A stretch of 64,000 nucleotides of DNA, from positions 38,391 to 102,390 of the forward strand of contig JADLFL010000014.1 in the NCBI GenBank assembly GCA_020845575.1. The letters run 5' to 3'. Source of the DNA: Acidobacteriota bacterium. Lineage in GTDB: Bacteria > Acidobacteriota > Vicinamibacteria > Vicinamibacterales > Vicinamibacteraceae. Positions 8,874 to 18,152 of the stretch are shown here, in pieces; positions within the stretch are counted from its first letter, which is position 1, and every line of letters begins with the position of its first letter. A model generated the notes under the pieces. The model made no database searches and was not told the DNA's origin. It saw only the letters and a list, made by a program, of their open reading frames with translations. A program made the position numbers and the translations under genes.

Positions 8874-10222
8874 CAGGCTCCCATCCGTCGTGCCGTCTCT
8901 CGAATCCGCACGTGCCACAGTCCCATCAGCACCGTTCCGACCACCAAGAGGCTCACGGCAAGACCGAGCCAGAGCCCGATGACGCCGTACCCGGCCCGGA
9001 AGCAGAGATACCAACCGAGCGGCAAGCCGCTGATCCAGTATCCGAACAGGCTCACCAGCATCGGCATCCGCGTCTCGCCAAGCCCGCGCAGCGCGCCAGT
9101 CGTCGCGACCTGGAGCCCGTCGAACAACTGGAACGCCGCCGCCACGGCGAGCAGTCGCGTCCCGATCGCGATGACGCCGGCGTCCGACGTGAACAACGTG
9201 ATGAACGGCGTGGGCATGAGCGCCAGTGTCGCCGCAGACGAGGCCATGAACACCTCGACGACGAGCATGGCGGCCCATCCGGCGCGTCTGGCACCGGCCG
9301 CGTCGTACGCGCCGATATGCTGCCCCACCAGCACGGCCGCCGCCGACGACACGCCGAGCGGCACCATGAAGACGACGCTGGCGATGTTCAGCGCGATCTG
9401 GTGCGCGGCCAGCGACTCCGGCAGCAACTGACCGGCAAGCGCCGTCGCCGCACTGAACACGCCGACCTCGAACGTGACGTGTGCCGCCGCGGGAAGCCCC
9501 AGGGCGAGGAGTCGACGGACGCGCGCCACGGGCAGCGCCCAGGGCATGGTGGCGATGTGCGTCCGCGCGAGCCGCCACACGTCCCACCCGAGCACCACCG
9601 CCATGTAGATGCGCGAGACGACCGTCGCCCATGCCGCGCCCTGCACTCCGAGCGCGGGAATCGGCCCGACACCGTGAATGAGCGCGGCGTTGGCCGCGAG
9701 GTTGACGATGTTGGCCGAGACGAGCGCGAACGCGACGATGCCGACGCGCGAACGCGCCTGCAGGTAGCGTCGGAACGCGGCATAGACCAGGAGCGGCGGC
9801 AGGCTCAGCGACACGATGGGGAAGTAGGCTCTGACGTGTGGCAGCACGTCGGGATGGAATCCCATGTGCGGGAGCAACGCCGACATCGCCCAGGCCATGA
9901 CGGCGAGCGGGGGGATCGTCAGCGCGGCCAGCCACACGCCGCTCACCAGCCATCTGTCGCACTCGTCGGTGTCGCCGGCGCCGAACGCCTGCGCGACCGT
10001 CGTGTCGAGGCCGAGCAGGAGCCCCATGCCGAAGATGCCGATGGCGATGAACAGGCCGCTTCCGATGCCGACGCCGCCGATGGCCGACGCGCCGAGCGGC
10101 CCGACCATGATGGTGTCCACCACGCCCATGGCCATCCAGCCGAGTTCGGCCGCCACCACCGGCAACGCGAGGCGAACCACCGGCATGACCGATCCCTGCA
10201 GGAAGGCGCGCGCCACGGACAT
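8873..10222 (-). CDS. MATE-family multidrug/toxin exporter
   Basis: 449 residues with about twelve predicted membrane helices in two related halves. N-terminal features match the MATE family: ALPVVAAELGWMAMGVVDTIMVGPLG, quoted here only as far as its first helix, and the segment LGLDTTVAQAFGAGD. MATE proteins expel drugs or metabolites using Na+ or H+ gradients. ATG at 10222 is preceded by TATCAT with a 6-base gap and no Shine-Dalgarno sequence, so the transcript may be leaderless. It is first in a three-gene operon with the PLP enzyme and the amidohydrolase, and is divergent from the quinone oxidoreductase gene. Confidence 0.88.
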   Translation of the reverse strand: MSVARAFLQGSVMPVVRLALPVVAAELGWMAMGVVDTIMVGPLGASAIGGVGIGSGLFIAIGIFGMGLLLGLDTTVAQAFGAGDTDECDRWLVSGVWLAALTIPPLAVMAWAMSALLPHMGFHPDVLPHVRAYFPIVSLSLPPLLVYAAFRRYLQARSRVGIVAFALVSANIVNLAANAALIHGVGPIPALGVQGAAWATVVSRIYMAVVLGWDVWRLARTHIATMPWALPVARVRRLLALGLPAAAHVTFEVGVFSAATALAGQLLPESLAAHQIALNIASVVFMVPLGVSSAAAVLVGQHIGAYDAAGARRAGWAAMLVVEVFMASSAATLALMPTPFITLFTSDAGVIAIGTRLLAVAAAFQLFDGLQVATTGALRGLGETRMPMLVSLFGYWISGLPLGWYLCFRAGYGVIGLWLGLAVSLLVVGTVLMGLWHVRIRETARRMGA

Positions 10223-10228
10223 CCGCCC

Positions 10229-10234
10229 ATGATA
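10229..10234 (-). promoter_or_regulatory. -10-like box of the MATE operon
   Basis: On the minus strand the hexamer TATCAT (five of six matches to TATAAT) ends 6 bases before the MATE ATG at 10222. No Shine-Dalgarno sequence lies between them. Transcription would begin at or within a base or two of the start codon. I see no good -35 box. Confidence 0.4.
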
Positions 10235-10249
10235 CGGATATCCTCGGGC

Positions 10250-11245
10250 ATGGTCGCTCCCGCGCTGATGCAGGCCGTCGAGATCCGCCAACCGGGTGGG
10301 CCCGACGTGCTCGTGCCGACGACGCGTCCCGTTCCGACACCCGCGGCTGGAGACGTGTTGATCCGCGTCGCCGCTGCAGGTGTGAATCGTCCCGACGTGT
10401 TCCAGCGTCGCGGACGCTATCCACCGCCTCCGGGTGCGTCGGATCTCCCGGGTCTCGAAGTGGCCGGCACCGTGGCGGCATGCGGACACGGCGTCACGCG
10501 ATGGCGTGTGGGCGACGAGGTCTGCGCGCTGCTCTCGGGCGGCGGCTATGCCGAGTACGCCGTCGCGCCCGAGGGGCAGTGTCTGCCGCGACCGGCCGGC
10601 CTGAGTCTCGTCGAGGCCGCGGCGTTGCCCGAGACCTGCATGACCGTCTGGACCAACGTCTTCGAACGCGGCAGGCTGCGCGCCGGCGAGTCGTTCCTGG
10701 TACACGGCGGCACGAGCGGCATCGGCACAACGGCCATCCAGTTCGCCAGGCAGGCAGGCGCCACCGTGTATGCAACGGCAGGGTCCGACCAGAAGTGCGA
10801 CGCGTGTGTGGCGCTCGGCGCGACGCGGGCCGTCGCCTACAAGACGACAGATTTCGTCGACGCGATCCGCGAGGCCACGGACGGGCGAGGCGTGGACGTG
10901 ATCCTCGACATGGTGGGCGGCGACTACGTGGCGCGCAACCTCTCGCTGCTGGCCGAGGACGGGCGGCTCGTGCAGATCGCGGTACTCGGGGGCAGCACGG
11001 CCACCATCGACATGTCACTCGTCATGCGGCGGCGCCTCACCGTGACGGGATCCACGCTGCGTCCCCGACCGGTCGAGGAGAAGGCCGGCATCGCCGACGC
11101 CCTCGCGCAGACCGTGTGGCCGTGGATCGCCGCCGGCGACGTGCGGCCGATCATCCACGCCGTGTTCCCGCTGGCCGACGCCGCGCGCGCGCACGCGCTG
11201 ATGGAGTCGAGCGCGCACATCGGCAAGATCGTGCTTACGTGTTGA
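10250..11245 (+). CDS. NAD(P)H:quinone oxidoreductase, zinc-free MDR family
   Basis: About 331 residues of the medium-chain dehydrogenase superfamily, most like the PIG3/QOR group. The N-terminal GroES-like domain has GVNRPDVFQRRGRYPPP and GLEVAGTVAACG. The Rossmann half has HGGTSGIGTTAIQFARQAGA for NADPH binding and lacks the structural-zinc cysteines. It probably reduces quinones in the cytoplasm. ATG at 10250 is preceded by GATATC with a 7-base gap; the family would also accept ATG at 10268 (MQAVEI), and ATG at 10229 is in frame too. Its 3-prime end overlaps that of the convergent DUF72 gene by 11 bases. Confidence 0.85.
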   Translation: MVAPALMQAVEIRQPGGPDVLVPTTRPVPTPAAGDVLIRVAAAGVNRPDVFQRRGRYPPPPGASDLPGLEVAGTVAACGHGVTRWRVGDEVCALLSGGGYAEYAVAPEGQCLPRPAGLSLVEAAALPETCMTVWTNVFERGRLRAGESFLVHGGTSGIGTTAIQFARQAGATVYATAGSDQKCDACVALGATRAVAYKTTDFVDAIREATDGRGVDVILDMVGGDYVARNLSLLAEDGRLVQIAVLGGSTATIDMSLVMRRRLTVTGSTLRPRPVEEKAGIADALAQTVWPWIAAGDVRPIIHAVFPLADAARAHALMESSAHIGKIVLTC

Positions 11246-12308
11246 CCGGATCTGGCGTCGCCGCCGTGGTGTCGACCAGTGACTCTCGATCGAGTTCCGC
11301 CACCACGCGATCGGCGAGCGCGCGAATCGTGAGCGGTGCGGAGCCTTCGGCCTTGTTGTTGACCAGTACGTAGACCGGTTGTTCGCGTCGAAGGGCCTCG
11401 ATGATGAGTCGTGTCACGTCGCGCCGGAGCGGCTCGTCGGGGTCGACGATCCTGTTGAACGGCCGGCAATCCTCGCGACGCGTCTCGTAGCGCGTCCCCG
11501 GGCGCAACAGGAGACGGATCACGCGATGCGGCGCAGCGTCGAGATCGACTGACGCTGCCTGCTCGCCCGGCCTGGGCATCGCCGACCAGTAGTTGAGCAC
11601 GTGCACCGCACCCGTCTCGCGCAGTACCGACGCGTACGCGGGCGTGAGCAGCCGGCTGTCGCGGAGCTCCACGGACATGGGGAACGGCGAGGGCACCGAC
11701 TGAAGGAACGCACCGAGCCGATCGGCGAACGCCTGCGGATCGAGCCGTGCCTCGTGCGGCACAGGAGGAATCTCCAGCACGAACGGCCCCGTATGACCGC
11801 GAAAGTGGAGCGCGAACGGCTGGATGACGTCGCGCAGGAAACCGTCGGCGGAGAGAAAGTCCGGATTGGGTACGGCTGTCGCACCGTGAGCGCTGCCGGG
11901 TAACACCGGAGAGGCGTACATCGCCGGCACTTTCGCGCAGCATGGGAAGCCTGTGGGCAACTGGCTCGCGTAGCGCTTCAGGTCTTCGTTGGTCAGCGGA
12001 GCGTAGTAGCTGCGATCGATGCCGACGGTGCCGAAGAGTGGGTAGCGCGCGTACTCACGAAGGCCATCGCGCGCCAGATCGGTCTGCGCGCGTGGACGCC
12101 GATACACGATGCCGGCCCAGCCCGGGAAGCTCCAGCTGCTCGTCCCGAATCTGACGCCGGGCGGAATGCGTTCTCCGAGCGAGCGAACGTCGGCCGGCCA
12201 GTCGCTCTCGACGTCGACAGTGCCGTCGTGTCGCGTGCGCGTGGACGGCGTGAAGTCGAAGAGCGAGAGCTGATCGTCGGCTGGCACGTGACCCGGAACC
12301 CGCGTCAA
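11235..12308 (-). CDS. DUF72 domain protein
   Basis: 357 residues of the DUF72 (YecE-like, COG1801) TIM-barrel family. Family marks include the N-terminal FGTSSWSFPGWAGIVY, FYAPLT-like YYAPLTNEDL, and the C-terminal PVYVLVNNKAEGSAP. The biochemical function of the family is not established. The first codon is TTG at 12308; a GTG at 12287 is an alternative start that would drop seven residues. The gene is divergent from the alpha/beta hydrolase 15 bases away and converges on the quinone oxidoreductase with overlapping stops. Confidence 0.8.
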   Translation of the reverse strand: MTRVPGHVPADDQLSLFDFTPSTRTRHDGTVDVESDWPADVRSLGERIPPGVRFGTSSWSFPGWAGIVYRRPRAQTDLARDGLREYARYPLFGTVGIDRSYYAPLTNEDLKRYASQLPTGFPCCAKVPAMYASPVLPGSAHGATAVPNPDFLSADGFLRDVIQPFALHFRGHTGPFVLEIPPVPHEARLDPQAFADRLGAFLQSVPSPFPMSVELRDSRLLTPAYASVLRETGAVHVLNYWSAMPRPGEQAASVDLDAAPHRVIRLLLRPGTRYETRREDCRPFNRIVDPDEPLRRDVTRLIIEALRREQPVYVLVNNKAEGSAPLTIRALADRVVAELDRESLVDTTAATPDPVNT

Positions 12309-12309
12309 G

Positions 12310-12315
12310 GATACC
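12310..12315 (+). promoter_or_regulatory. -10-like box of the alpha/beta hydrolase gene
   Basis: GATACC ends 8 bases before the ATG at 12324, in a 15-base intergenic gap with no Shine-Dalgarno sequence. The same bases read GGTATCC on the other strand and could serve the divergent DUF72 gene. Match quality is modest. Confidence 0.3.
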
Positions 12316-12323
12316 GTGGTGCG

Positions 12324-13157
12324 ATGAGCATCGCGTCACCGATGGTCGCCACACGCGTGGGCGCCGATGGGCCCGGCGTCAGGCACCTGGTCATGCTGCA
12401 CGGCATCTACGGGCGCGGGCGCAACTGGCTCGCCGTCGCGCGAACGCTCGTGGAGCAGCGGCCCGACTGGTGCTGCTGGCTGGCCGACCTGCGCCATCAC
12501 GGCGACGCGCTGCGGAGTGCCGACGCCGGCACGATCGAGCAGATGGCCGAGGACATCGAGACGTGGGGGACTGCCGAAGGCGTGACGCCAGACGCGCTCC
12601 TCGGGCATTCCTTCGGCGGCAAGGTGGCGCTCGCGTATGCGCGGCTCGCGCACGCCCGCGCGCTGCAGACATGGGTCATCGACTCGACGCCCGATGCGAA
12701 GGCGCCGTCGGGCAGCGCCTGGGCCATGCTCGGTGTCGTGCGCGGCCTGCCCGACAGCTTCGCGTCGAGGCAGGACGCCATCGCGGGGATCGAGGCCGGC
12801 GGCTTCGATACCGCCGTCGCGCAATGGATGTCGACCAATCTGGCGCAACGCGACGGCCGCTATCGCTGGACACTCGACTTCGACGTCATGGCGACGCTGC
12901 TCGACGCGTTCTTCGCGACGTCGTACTGGGACGTCCTCGACCCGGGCTCGGCCGTGCACGACATCCACGTGCTCAAGGCCACGCGGTCGTCGGTGATCTC
13001 GTCTGAGGCTGTCGCGCGCCTGGAACGACTGCAACGGCATCCCGTCGCGGGACATGCCCGCGTACACCTCCACGCGCGTGAAGGCGGGCACTGGATCCAT
13101 GCGGAGTCGCCGCAGATGGTCGTGTCGCTGCTGGCGGAATCCCTGCCGCGATCCTGA
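12324..13157 (+). CDS. Alpha/beta-fold hydrolase (YbfF-like esterase)
   Basis: 277 residues. The oxyanion region is LHGIYGRGRNW, the nucleophile elbow is LLGHSFGGKVAL, and the C-terminal catalytic His lies in REGGHWIHAE, as in YbfF/ABHD11-type esterases. The enzyme is cytoplasmic, with no signal peptide. ATG at 12324 fits the family N-terminus; an upstream in-frame codon would overlap the divergent DUF72 gene. The stop lies 6 bases from the convergent peptide-binding gene. The natural ester is unknown. Confidence 0.83.
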   Translation: MSIASPMVATRVGADGPGVRHLVMLHGIYGRGRNWLAVARTLVEQRPDWCCWLADLRHHGDALRSADAGTIEQMAEDIETWGTAEGVTPDALLGHSFGGKVALAYARLAHARALQTWVIDSTPDAKAPSGSAWAMLGVVRGLPDSFASRQDAIAGIEAGGFDTAVAQWMSTNLAQRDGRYRWTLDFDVMATLLDAFFATSYWDVLDPGSAVHDIHVLKATRSSVISSEAVARLERLQRHPVAGHARVHLHAREGGHWIHAESPQMVVSLLAESLPRS

Positions 13158-13163
13158 ACGGGG

Positions 13164-14693
13164 TCAGCGCGGCGACTTGGTGACGTCTCGCAGCGTGGCG
13201 AAACTGGCCTGCGGCGTGAGATGCACGCCGTGGATCCATGGCTGCGCGACGGCGACGTTCACCTTCGTCCAGAGGCTCACGTAGGGCGTGGCGGCCGTGA
13301 TGCGCCGCTGCGCCTCGATGTACAGCCCTCTCCGCACCCCGGGATCGGTGGTCGTCGTGGCCTGGTCGATCAGCGCATCGACGCGTGGATCGCTGAAGAA
13401 GCCGCGATTGAAGCCGGCCGGAGGCATCTGTGTGGAGTGGAACACGCGCCGCAGCATGTCGGGGTCGGTCACGCCGACCCATTGCAGCGTGAACAACTGG
13501 AAGCGTCCCTTCAGGACGTCGGCGTACAGCGTGGCGAACTCGTGCGTCCTGACGTCGACAGCCACGCCGATACGGGCGAGGTCCTGCTGGATGACGGCCG
13601 CCTGCAGGCGCACGAACTCCGCCGTGGACGTCTTCAGCGAGACGGTGAACCGCGGGAGGGGCCCGTTCCCGTCCGGATCCGGATACCCCGCCTCGTCGAG
13701 CAACCGTCGTGCGGCATCCGGATCGTGGGGCAGGGGTGCCATGTCTGCCGGATACGCCCAGGACGGAATGATCCCCGTCGCCGGAACGGCCAGGTCGCGG
13801 CGCAGGTGCGACACGATGGCCGAGATGTCGATGCCCAGCGCGAGCGCCCGTCTCACGCGCGGGTCGGCGAGCAGCGGATCGCGCAAGTTGATGCCGACGT
13901 ACGAGAAGTCGAGCCCCGGCGCTGTCACCACCTGCATGCGCCCCTCACGCTGCAGCGCGCGCACGATGTCCGGGACGAGGTCGTTGACGACGAGATCGAT
14001 CGCACCGGTACGCAGCTCGAGCCCGCGCATGGTGTCGTCGGGAATCACGCGCAGGACGATGCCGGCGTTGCGGGGCGGCCCCTCGAAGTACTCGGCGTTG
14101 GCGGCCAGTTCGACGCGATCGTCCGACTGCAGGCGTACGAAGCGGTACGGCCCAGCGCCGATGCGCGCGGGCGCGCCGGCCGGCGTATCTCTCGGCACGA
14201 TCCCCATCACGAGGTTGACGGGGAACGACGCGAAGGGCTCCTTCAGACGGAACACCACCGTCAGCGGATCCTCGACATCGACGGCCGCCAGTTGCGCGTA
14301 GGCGCCCTTGCGCGGCGACAGGAACGACGCGTCGAGGAAGCTGCGGAACGTGTAGGCGACGTCTTCGGCATCGAGCGCGGAGCCGTCGTGGAAACGGACG
14401 CCGGGACGCAGTCGCGCCACATACGTCCTGTCGTCGCGCGCCTCCAGGCGTTCGGCCACCTCCGGCACCACCTGCAACGCATCGTCCAGGCGGACGAGCG
14501 AGGCGTAGAGGAGCTGGTGGACGCGCTGGCTGGCCTCGTCGCTCCCGATGCGGGGATCGAGATTGGTCGGCCCGACGGCGATCCCGACCACGAGCGCCGG
14601 ATCGTGCGCGACGTCACCGCGCCGGCATCCACCGACCGCGAGCACGTACGCGCACAGCGCCACCAGCATGCCGCGGCGCAGCGCCGTGCGCAT
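13164..14693 (-). CDS. ABC transporter substrate-binding lipoprotein, family 5 (peptide type)
   Basis: 509 residues. An N-terminal signal ends in LAVGGC, so lipid attachment at that Cys is likely. The body matches family 5 solute-binding proteins (COG0747): GPTNLDPRIGSDEAS, VPEVAERLE, RPGVRFHDGSALDAEDVAYTF, and DPDAARRLLDEAGYPDPDGNG, each given as a short segment. The family binds peptides or other oligomers in the periplasm. No permease or ATPase genes lie nearby, so the partner transporter is elsewhere or lost. The start overlaps the mutS stop as TGATG, an odd pairing of a repair gene with an uptake protein. Confidence 0.87.
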   Translation of the reverse strand: MRTALRRGMLVALCAYVLAVGGCRRGDVAHDPALVVGIAVGPTNLDPRIGSDEASQRVHQLLYASLVRLDDALQVVPEVAERLEARDDRTYVARLRPGVRFHDGSALDAEDVAYTFRSFLDASFLSPRKGAYAQLAAVDVEDPLTVVFRLKEPFASFPVNLVMGIVPRDTPAGAPARIGAGPYRFVRLQSDDRVELAANAEYFEGPPRNAGIVLRVIPDDTMRGLELRTGAIDLVVNDLVPDIVRALQREGRMQVVTAPGLDFSYVGINLRDPLLADPRVRRALALGIDISAIVSHLRRDLAVPATGIIPSWAYPADMAPLPHDPDAARRLLDEAGYPDPDGNGPLPRFTVSLKTSTAEFVRLQAAVIQQDLARIGVAVDVRTHEFATLYADVLKGRFQLFTLQWVGVTDPDMLRRVFHSTQMPPAGFNRGFFSDPRVDALIDQATTTTDPGVRRGLYIEAQRRITAATPYVSLWTKVNVAVAQPWIHGVHLTPQASFATLRDVTKSPR

Positions 14694-17341
14694 CAGGCGT
14701 CGGCCTCCTGCTTGAGATCGGCCAGCAGCGCGAGGGCCTGCAATGGCGTGAGGTTGTCCACGTCGAGCTCGCGCAGGCGATCGCGCAGCCTGTCGTCGGC
14801 AGGCGCCTGGAAGAGGCCGAGCTGCTGCTGGGGCCCCGTCAGCGCCGATGCGCCCGCAATGGTCGGACGCCCGCCGCGCGTGAGCTCGTCCTGTTCGAGT
14901 CCTGTGAGAATCTCGCGCGCGCGGCGGATGACGGTCGGCGGCAGCCCGGCGAGCCGCGCCACCTGGATGCCGTAGCTCCGATCCGAGCGACCGGGCACGA
15001 CCTTTCGCAGGAACACGATCTGGTCCTGCCACTCGCGTACGAGGAGGTGCGCGTTGGCGACGCCCGGAAGTGCGTCGGCCAGATCCGTCAGCTCGTGGTA
15101 GTGCGTGGCGAACAGCGTCTTCGGGCGTGCCTTCGGGCCCGACGCCAGGTGCTCGGCTACCGCCCACGCGATGCTGAGGCCGTCGAAGGTCGACGTGCCG
15201 CGGCCGATCTCGTCGAGGACAACGAGGCTGCGCGACGTGGCGGTGTTGAGGATGCTGGCCGTCTCCTGCATCTCCACCATGAAGGTCGACTGCCCGCGCG
15301 CGATGTTGTCCGCCGCACCGACGCGCGCGTAGATGCGATCCACGACGGGCAGCTTGGCCTGCCGCGCCGGCACGAAGGAACCCGCCTGCGCCATCAGGCA
15401 GAGCAGCGCGGTTTGCCGCAGGTACGTGCTCTTGCCGCCCATGTTCGGGCCGGTGATCACCAGCAGTTGCTGCGACGTGCCGTCGAGCGAGAGGTCGTTC
15501 GGCACGAACGCCTCGCGCGTCATCGTCTCGACCACCGGGTGGCGGCCCTCGACGACGGACATGTCGTCGCCGTCGTGGACGTGCGGCTTGCTGTAGTTAC
15601 GCCGTGCCGCGACGTCGGCGAACGTGGCGAGCACGTCGAGCACCGCCAGTGCGTGCGCCGTGCGCTGGAGCGCCGGCGCGTGCGTCGCCACTTCGCGGCG
15701 CAGCGTCTCGAACAGCGCGAGTTCGAGCGCGATGAGGTGCTCGTCGGCGTGCAGCACCTGCTCTTCGAACGTCTTGAGCGCCGGCGTGATGAAGCGCTCG
15801 CCCCCCGCAATCGTCTGCTTGCGGATGTAGTCGTCGGGCACGGCGTGCAGGTTCGACTTCGACACCTCGATGTAGTAGCCGAATACGCGGTTGAACCGGA
15901 TCTTCAGTGACGTGATGCCGGTACGGATGCGTTCGGCCTCCTCCATCGAGGAGATGTCGTCCTTGCCGCGCCGGCTCAGGCCACGCAGGCGATCGACCTC
16001 GGGATCGGCACCGTCGCGGATGACGTCGCCGTCGCGCGCGAGCAGCGGCGGTTCATCGGCCAGCGTGCCGGCGATCTGTTCGCGGAGCGCCGGGAGATCG
16101 TCGAGCGCCTCGACCACCTGCGCGAGCAGCGGTGCCTGCAACGTCGAGAGCGTCTGTCGCAACGCAGGTACGGCGCCGAGCGATCGCGCGAGTGCCACGA
16201 GGTCGCGCGGGCCGGCCGTGCCGAGCGCGGCGCGTGCGACGAGCCGATGGACGTCGTACACCGGCTTCAACCCGTCGCGCAGCGTCCCGCGCTCGACGGA
16301 GCGGAACGCCAGATCCTCGACGGCGTCGAGACGATCGCGGATGGCGTCCAGGTCGACGAGCGGCTTGGTGAGCCACGCGCGCATCAGCCGCGCGCCCATC
16401 GCGGTGACCGTGTCGTCGAGGACGCCGAGCAGCGACACCTGTCGATCGCCTTCGGTCGACGAGAGCACTTCGAGATGGCGTAGCGTCGTGGCGTCGACGA
16501 TCAGGCCGTCGCGCGTCTCGCGATAGGTCACCGTGCGTACGTGCGAGAGATCGCCCTTCTGGGTGTCGCGCAGATACTGAACGAGCGCACCCGCCGCACC
16601 GATGGCGTGCGGATGGCCGTCGAGGCCGAACCCCGCGAGGCCGCTCGTCTGCAACTGCCCGGTCAACGCGCGCTGCGCGCTGTCGAGCGCGAACTGCCAG
16701 CTGTCGCGCCGCGTCACGGCGGGCAGCGGCAGGCCGTCGGCGCGCAGCGTCTCGAGGTCCATGTCGTCCGGGACCAGCAGTTCGCGCGCCGAGAGCACTC
16801 CGAGTTCGTCGCGCAGCAGCGCGGTGGCCGTGTCACCGGCGAACTCGGTGGCCGCGAAGTCGCCAGTGGACAGTTCGACCCACGCCAGCCCCCAGACGTC
16901 GACGCCCTTTCGCGGCGGCACGATGGCGGCCAGCAGCGCTGGCGCGCGGGCGTCGAGGTACGCCGCATCGATCAGCGTCCCCGGTGTGACCACACGCGTC
17001 ACGGCGCGCTTGACGAGTCCCTTGGCTGATTTCGGGTCTTCGATCTGATCGCAGATCGCGACGCTGATGCCCTGTCGCACCAACCGCATGATGTAGCCGT
17101 CTGCCGCGTGGAACGGCACGCCGCACATCGGGATGCCCGTGCCCGTCGCGTCCTTCGATCGCGACGTCAACGTCAGTTCCACGGCGCGCGCCGCAACGAC
17201 GGCATCCTCGTAGAACAGCTCGTAGAAGTCGCCCATCCGGAAGAAGAGGAGGGCGTCAGGGTGCTGGCGCTTGGCGTCCTGATATTGACGCATCGCCGGG
17301 GTCAGCGAGGCGGGCGGGGCTGTCAGGATGGAGTCGGACAC
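14693..17341 (-). CDS. mutS: DNA mismatch repair protein MutS
   Basis: 882 residues, a usual MutS length. The N-terminal mismatch-binding domain has the Phe-x-Glu wedge in RMGDFYELFYEDA. Connector, lever and clamp domains follow. The ATPase has Walker A TGPNMGGKST (K637), Walker B VVLDEIGRGTSTFDG and the FATHYHEL motif. MutS recognises mispairs and recruits MutL; mutL is not in the window. GTG at 17341 gives the family-like N-terminus; ATG at 17293 is a shorter alternative starting right at the conserved MRQY. It is divergent from tsaB and overlaps the downstream peptide-binding gene by TGATG. Confidence 0.96.
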   Translation of the reverse strand: MSDSILTAPPASLTPAMRQYQDAKRQHPDALLFFRMGDFYELFYEDAVVAARAVELTLTSRSKDATGTGIPMCGVPFHAADGYIMRLVRQGISVAICDQIEDPKSAKGLVKRAVTRVVTPGTLIDAAYLDARAPALLAAIVPPRKGVDVWGLAWVELSTGDFAATEFAGDTATALLRDELGVLSARELLVPDDMDLETLRADGLPLPAVTRRDSWQFALDSAQRALTGQLQTSGLAGFGLDGHPHAIGAAGALVQYLRDTQKGDLSHVRTVTYRETRDGLIVDATTLRHLEVLSSTEGDRQVSLLGVLDDTVTAMGARLMRAWLTKPLVDLDAIRDRLDAVEDLAFRSVERGTLRDGLKPVYDVHRLVARAALGTAGPRDLVALARSLGAVPALRQTLSTLQAPLLAQVVEALDDLPALREQIAGTLADEPPLLARDGDVIRDGADPEVDRLRGLSRRGKDDISSMEEAERIRTGITSLKIRFNRVFGYYIEVSKSNLHAVPDDYIRKQTIAGGERFITPALKTFEEQVLHADEHLIALELALFETLRREVATHAPALQRTAHALAVLDVLATFADVAARRNYSKPHVHDGDDMSVVEGRHPVVETMTREAFVPNDLSLDGTSQQLLVITGPNMGGKSTYLRQTALLCLMAQAGSFVPARQAKLPVVDRIYARVGAADNIARGQSTFMVEMQETASILNTATSRSLVVLDEIGRGTSTFDGLSIAWAVAEHLASGPKARPKTLFATHYHELTDLADALPGVANAHLLVREWQDQIVFLRKVVPGRSDRSYGIQVARLAGLPPTVIRRAREILTGLEQDELTRGGRPTIAGASALTGPQQQLGLFQAPADDRLRDRLRELDVDNLTPLQALALLADLKQEADA

Positions 17342-17387
17342 CGGAGGCAGCGGGGTGCGGCATGCACGGCCGCCAGGACGCGGCCGG

Positions 17388-17393
17388 TAGAAT
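17388..17393 (+). promoter_or_regulatory. -10-like box upstream of tsaB
   Basis: TAGAAT (five of six matches to TATAAT) lies 33 bases before the tsaB ATG in the 85-base mutS/tsaB divergent gap. I cannot see a convincing -35 element. Confidence 0.3.
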
Positions 17394-17426
17394 GAGTGAG
17401 GCCGTGAGAACCGCGGCCAGTCTAGC

Positions 17427-18152
17427 ATGCTCGTTCTCGCTCTCGATTCGTCCACGCGCGGCGGCAGCGTGGCCCTGGCCCTCGACGGTCTGGTGCTCGA
17501 CGTCCGCGCAGGCGAGGCCACGATTCGCCACGCCGCCCGACTGCCGGGTGATCTCATCGATCTGTTGGCGGCGCACGGCCGCACGCCGAAGGACGTGGAC
17601 CTGCTGGCCGCCGCGATCGGCCCGGGCGGCTTCACGGGATTGCGCGTCGGACTCGCCACAATGCAGGGGCTTGCGATGGCGCTCGATCGACGCGTGTTCA
17701 TGGCCAGCACGCTCGACCTGATCGCACAGGCCGTGCACGACGCGGCGCCGGACGCGCGGTGGGTGGGCGCGCTGATGCACGGGATGCGCGGCGAAGCCTT
17801 CACCGCACTCTACCAGGCCGATACGATGCGGGGGACGCTCGACGCCGTCGTTCCGGCGATGGTCGGCACACCCGAGCAGGCAGCCGCCGCGTGGACGTGC
17901 GGCCACGATGCCACGCCCATCGCCGTGGGCGGCGACGGGTGGCCTGGCGCCGGGGCGCCGTTCGTCGCACGATTCGGAACGCGCCTCCGGCCACAGTCGA
18001 TCCCGCTGCTTGCCGCGCCGCTCGCCGCCCTGGCATGTGCGCGCGCCGGCGAGGCGGTCGTGCCTGCCGCCGTACGGCCCGCGTACGTCAGACGGCCTGA
18101 TGCCGTCATTGCACGCGAGCAGGCGGGCCTGTCCGTGGCCGGCGACATCTGA
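17427..18152 (+). CDS. tsaB: tRNA threonylcarbamoyladenosine biosynthesis protein TsaB
   Basis: 241 residues with an ASKHA-fold N-terminus: MLVLALDSSTRGGSVALAL, then the HSxxL-equivalent region (RHAARLPGDLIDLL), and the family signature IGPGGFTGLRVGLATMQGLA. TsaB has no catalysis of its own; it scaffolds TsaD and TsaE for t6A37 modification of ANN-decoding tRNAs. Its TGA overlaps the rimI ATG (TGATG), the classical tsaB-rimI pair. tsaD and tsaE are not in the window. Confidence 0.93.
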   Translation: MLVLALDSSTRGGSVALALDGLVLDVRAGEATIRHAARLPGDLIDLLAAHGRTPKDVDLLAAAIGPGGFTGLRVGLATMQGLAMALDRRVFMASTLDLIAQAVHDAAPDARWVGALMHGMRGEAFTALYQADTMRGTLDAVVPAMVGTPEQAAAAWTCGHDATPIAVGGDGWPGAGAPFVARFGTRLRPQSIPLLAAPLAALACARAGEAVVPAAVRPAYVRRPDAVIAREQAGLSVAGDI

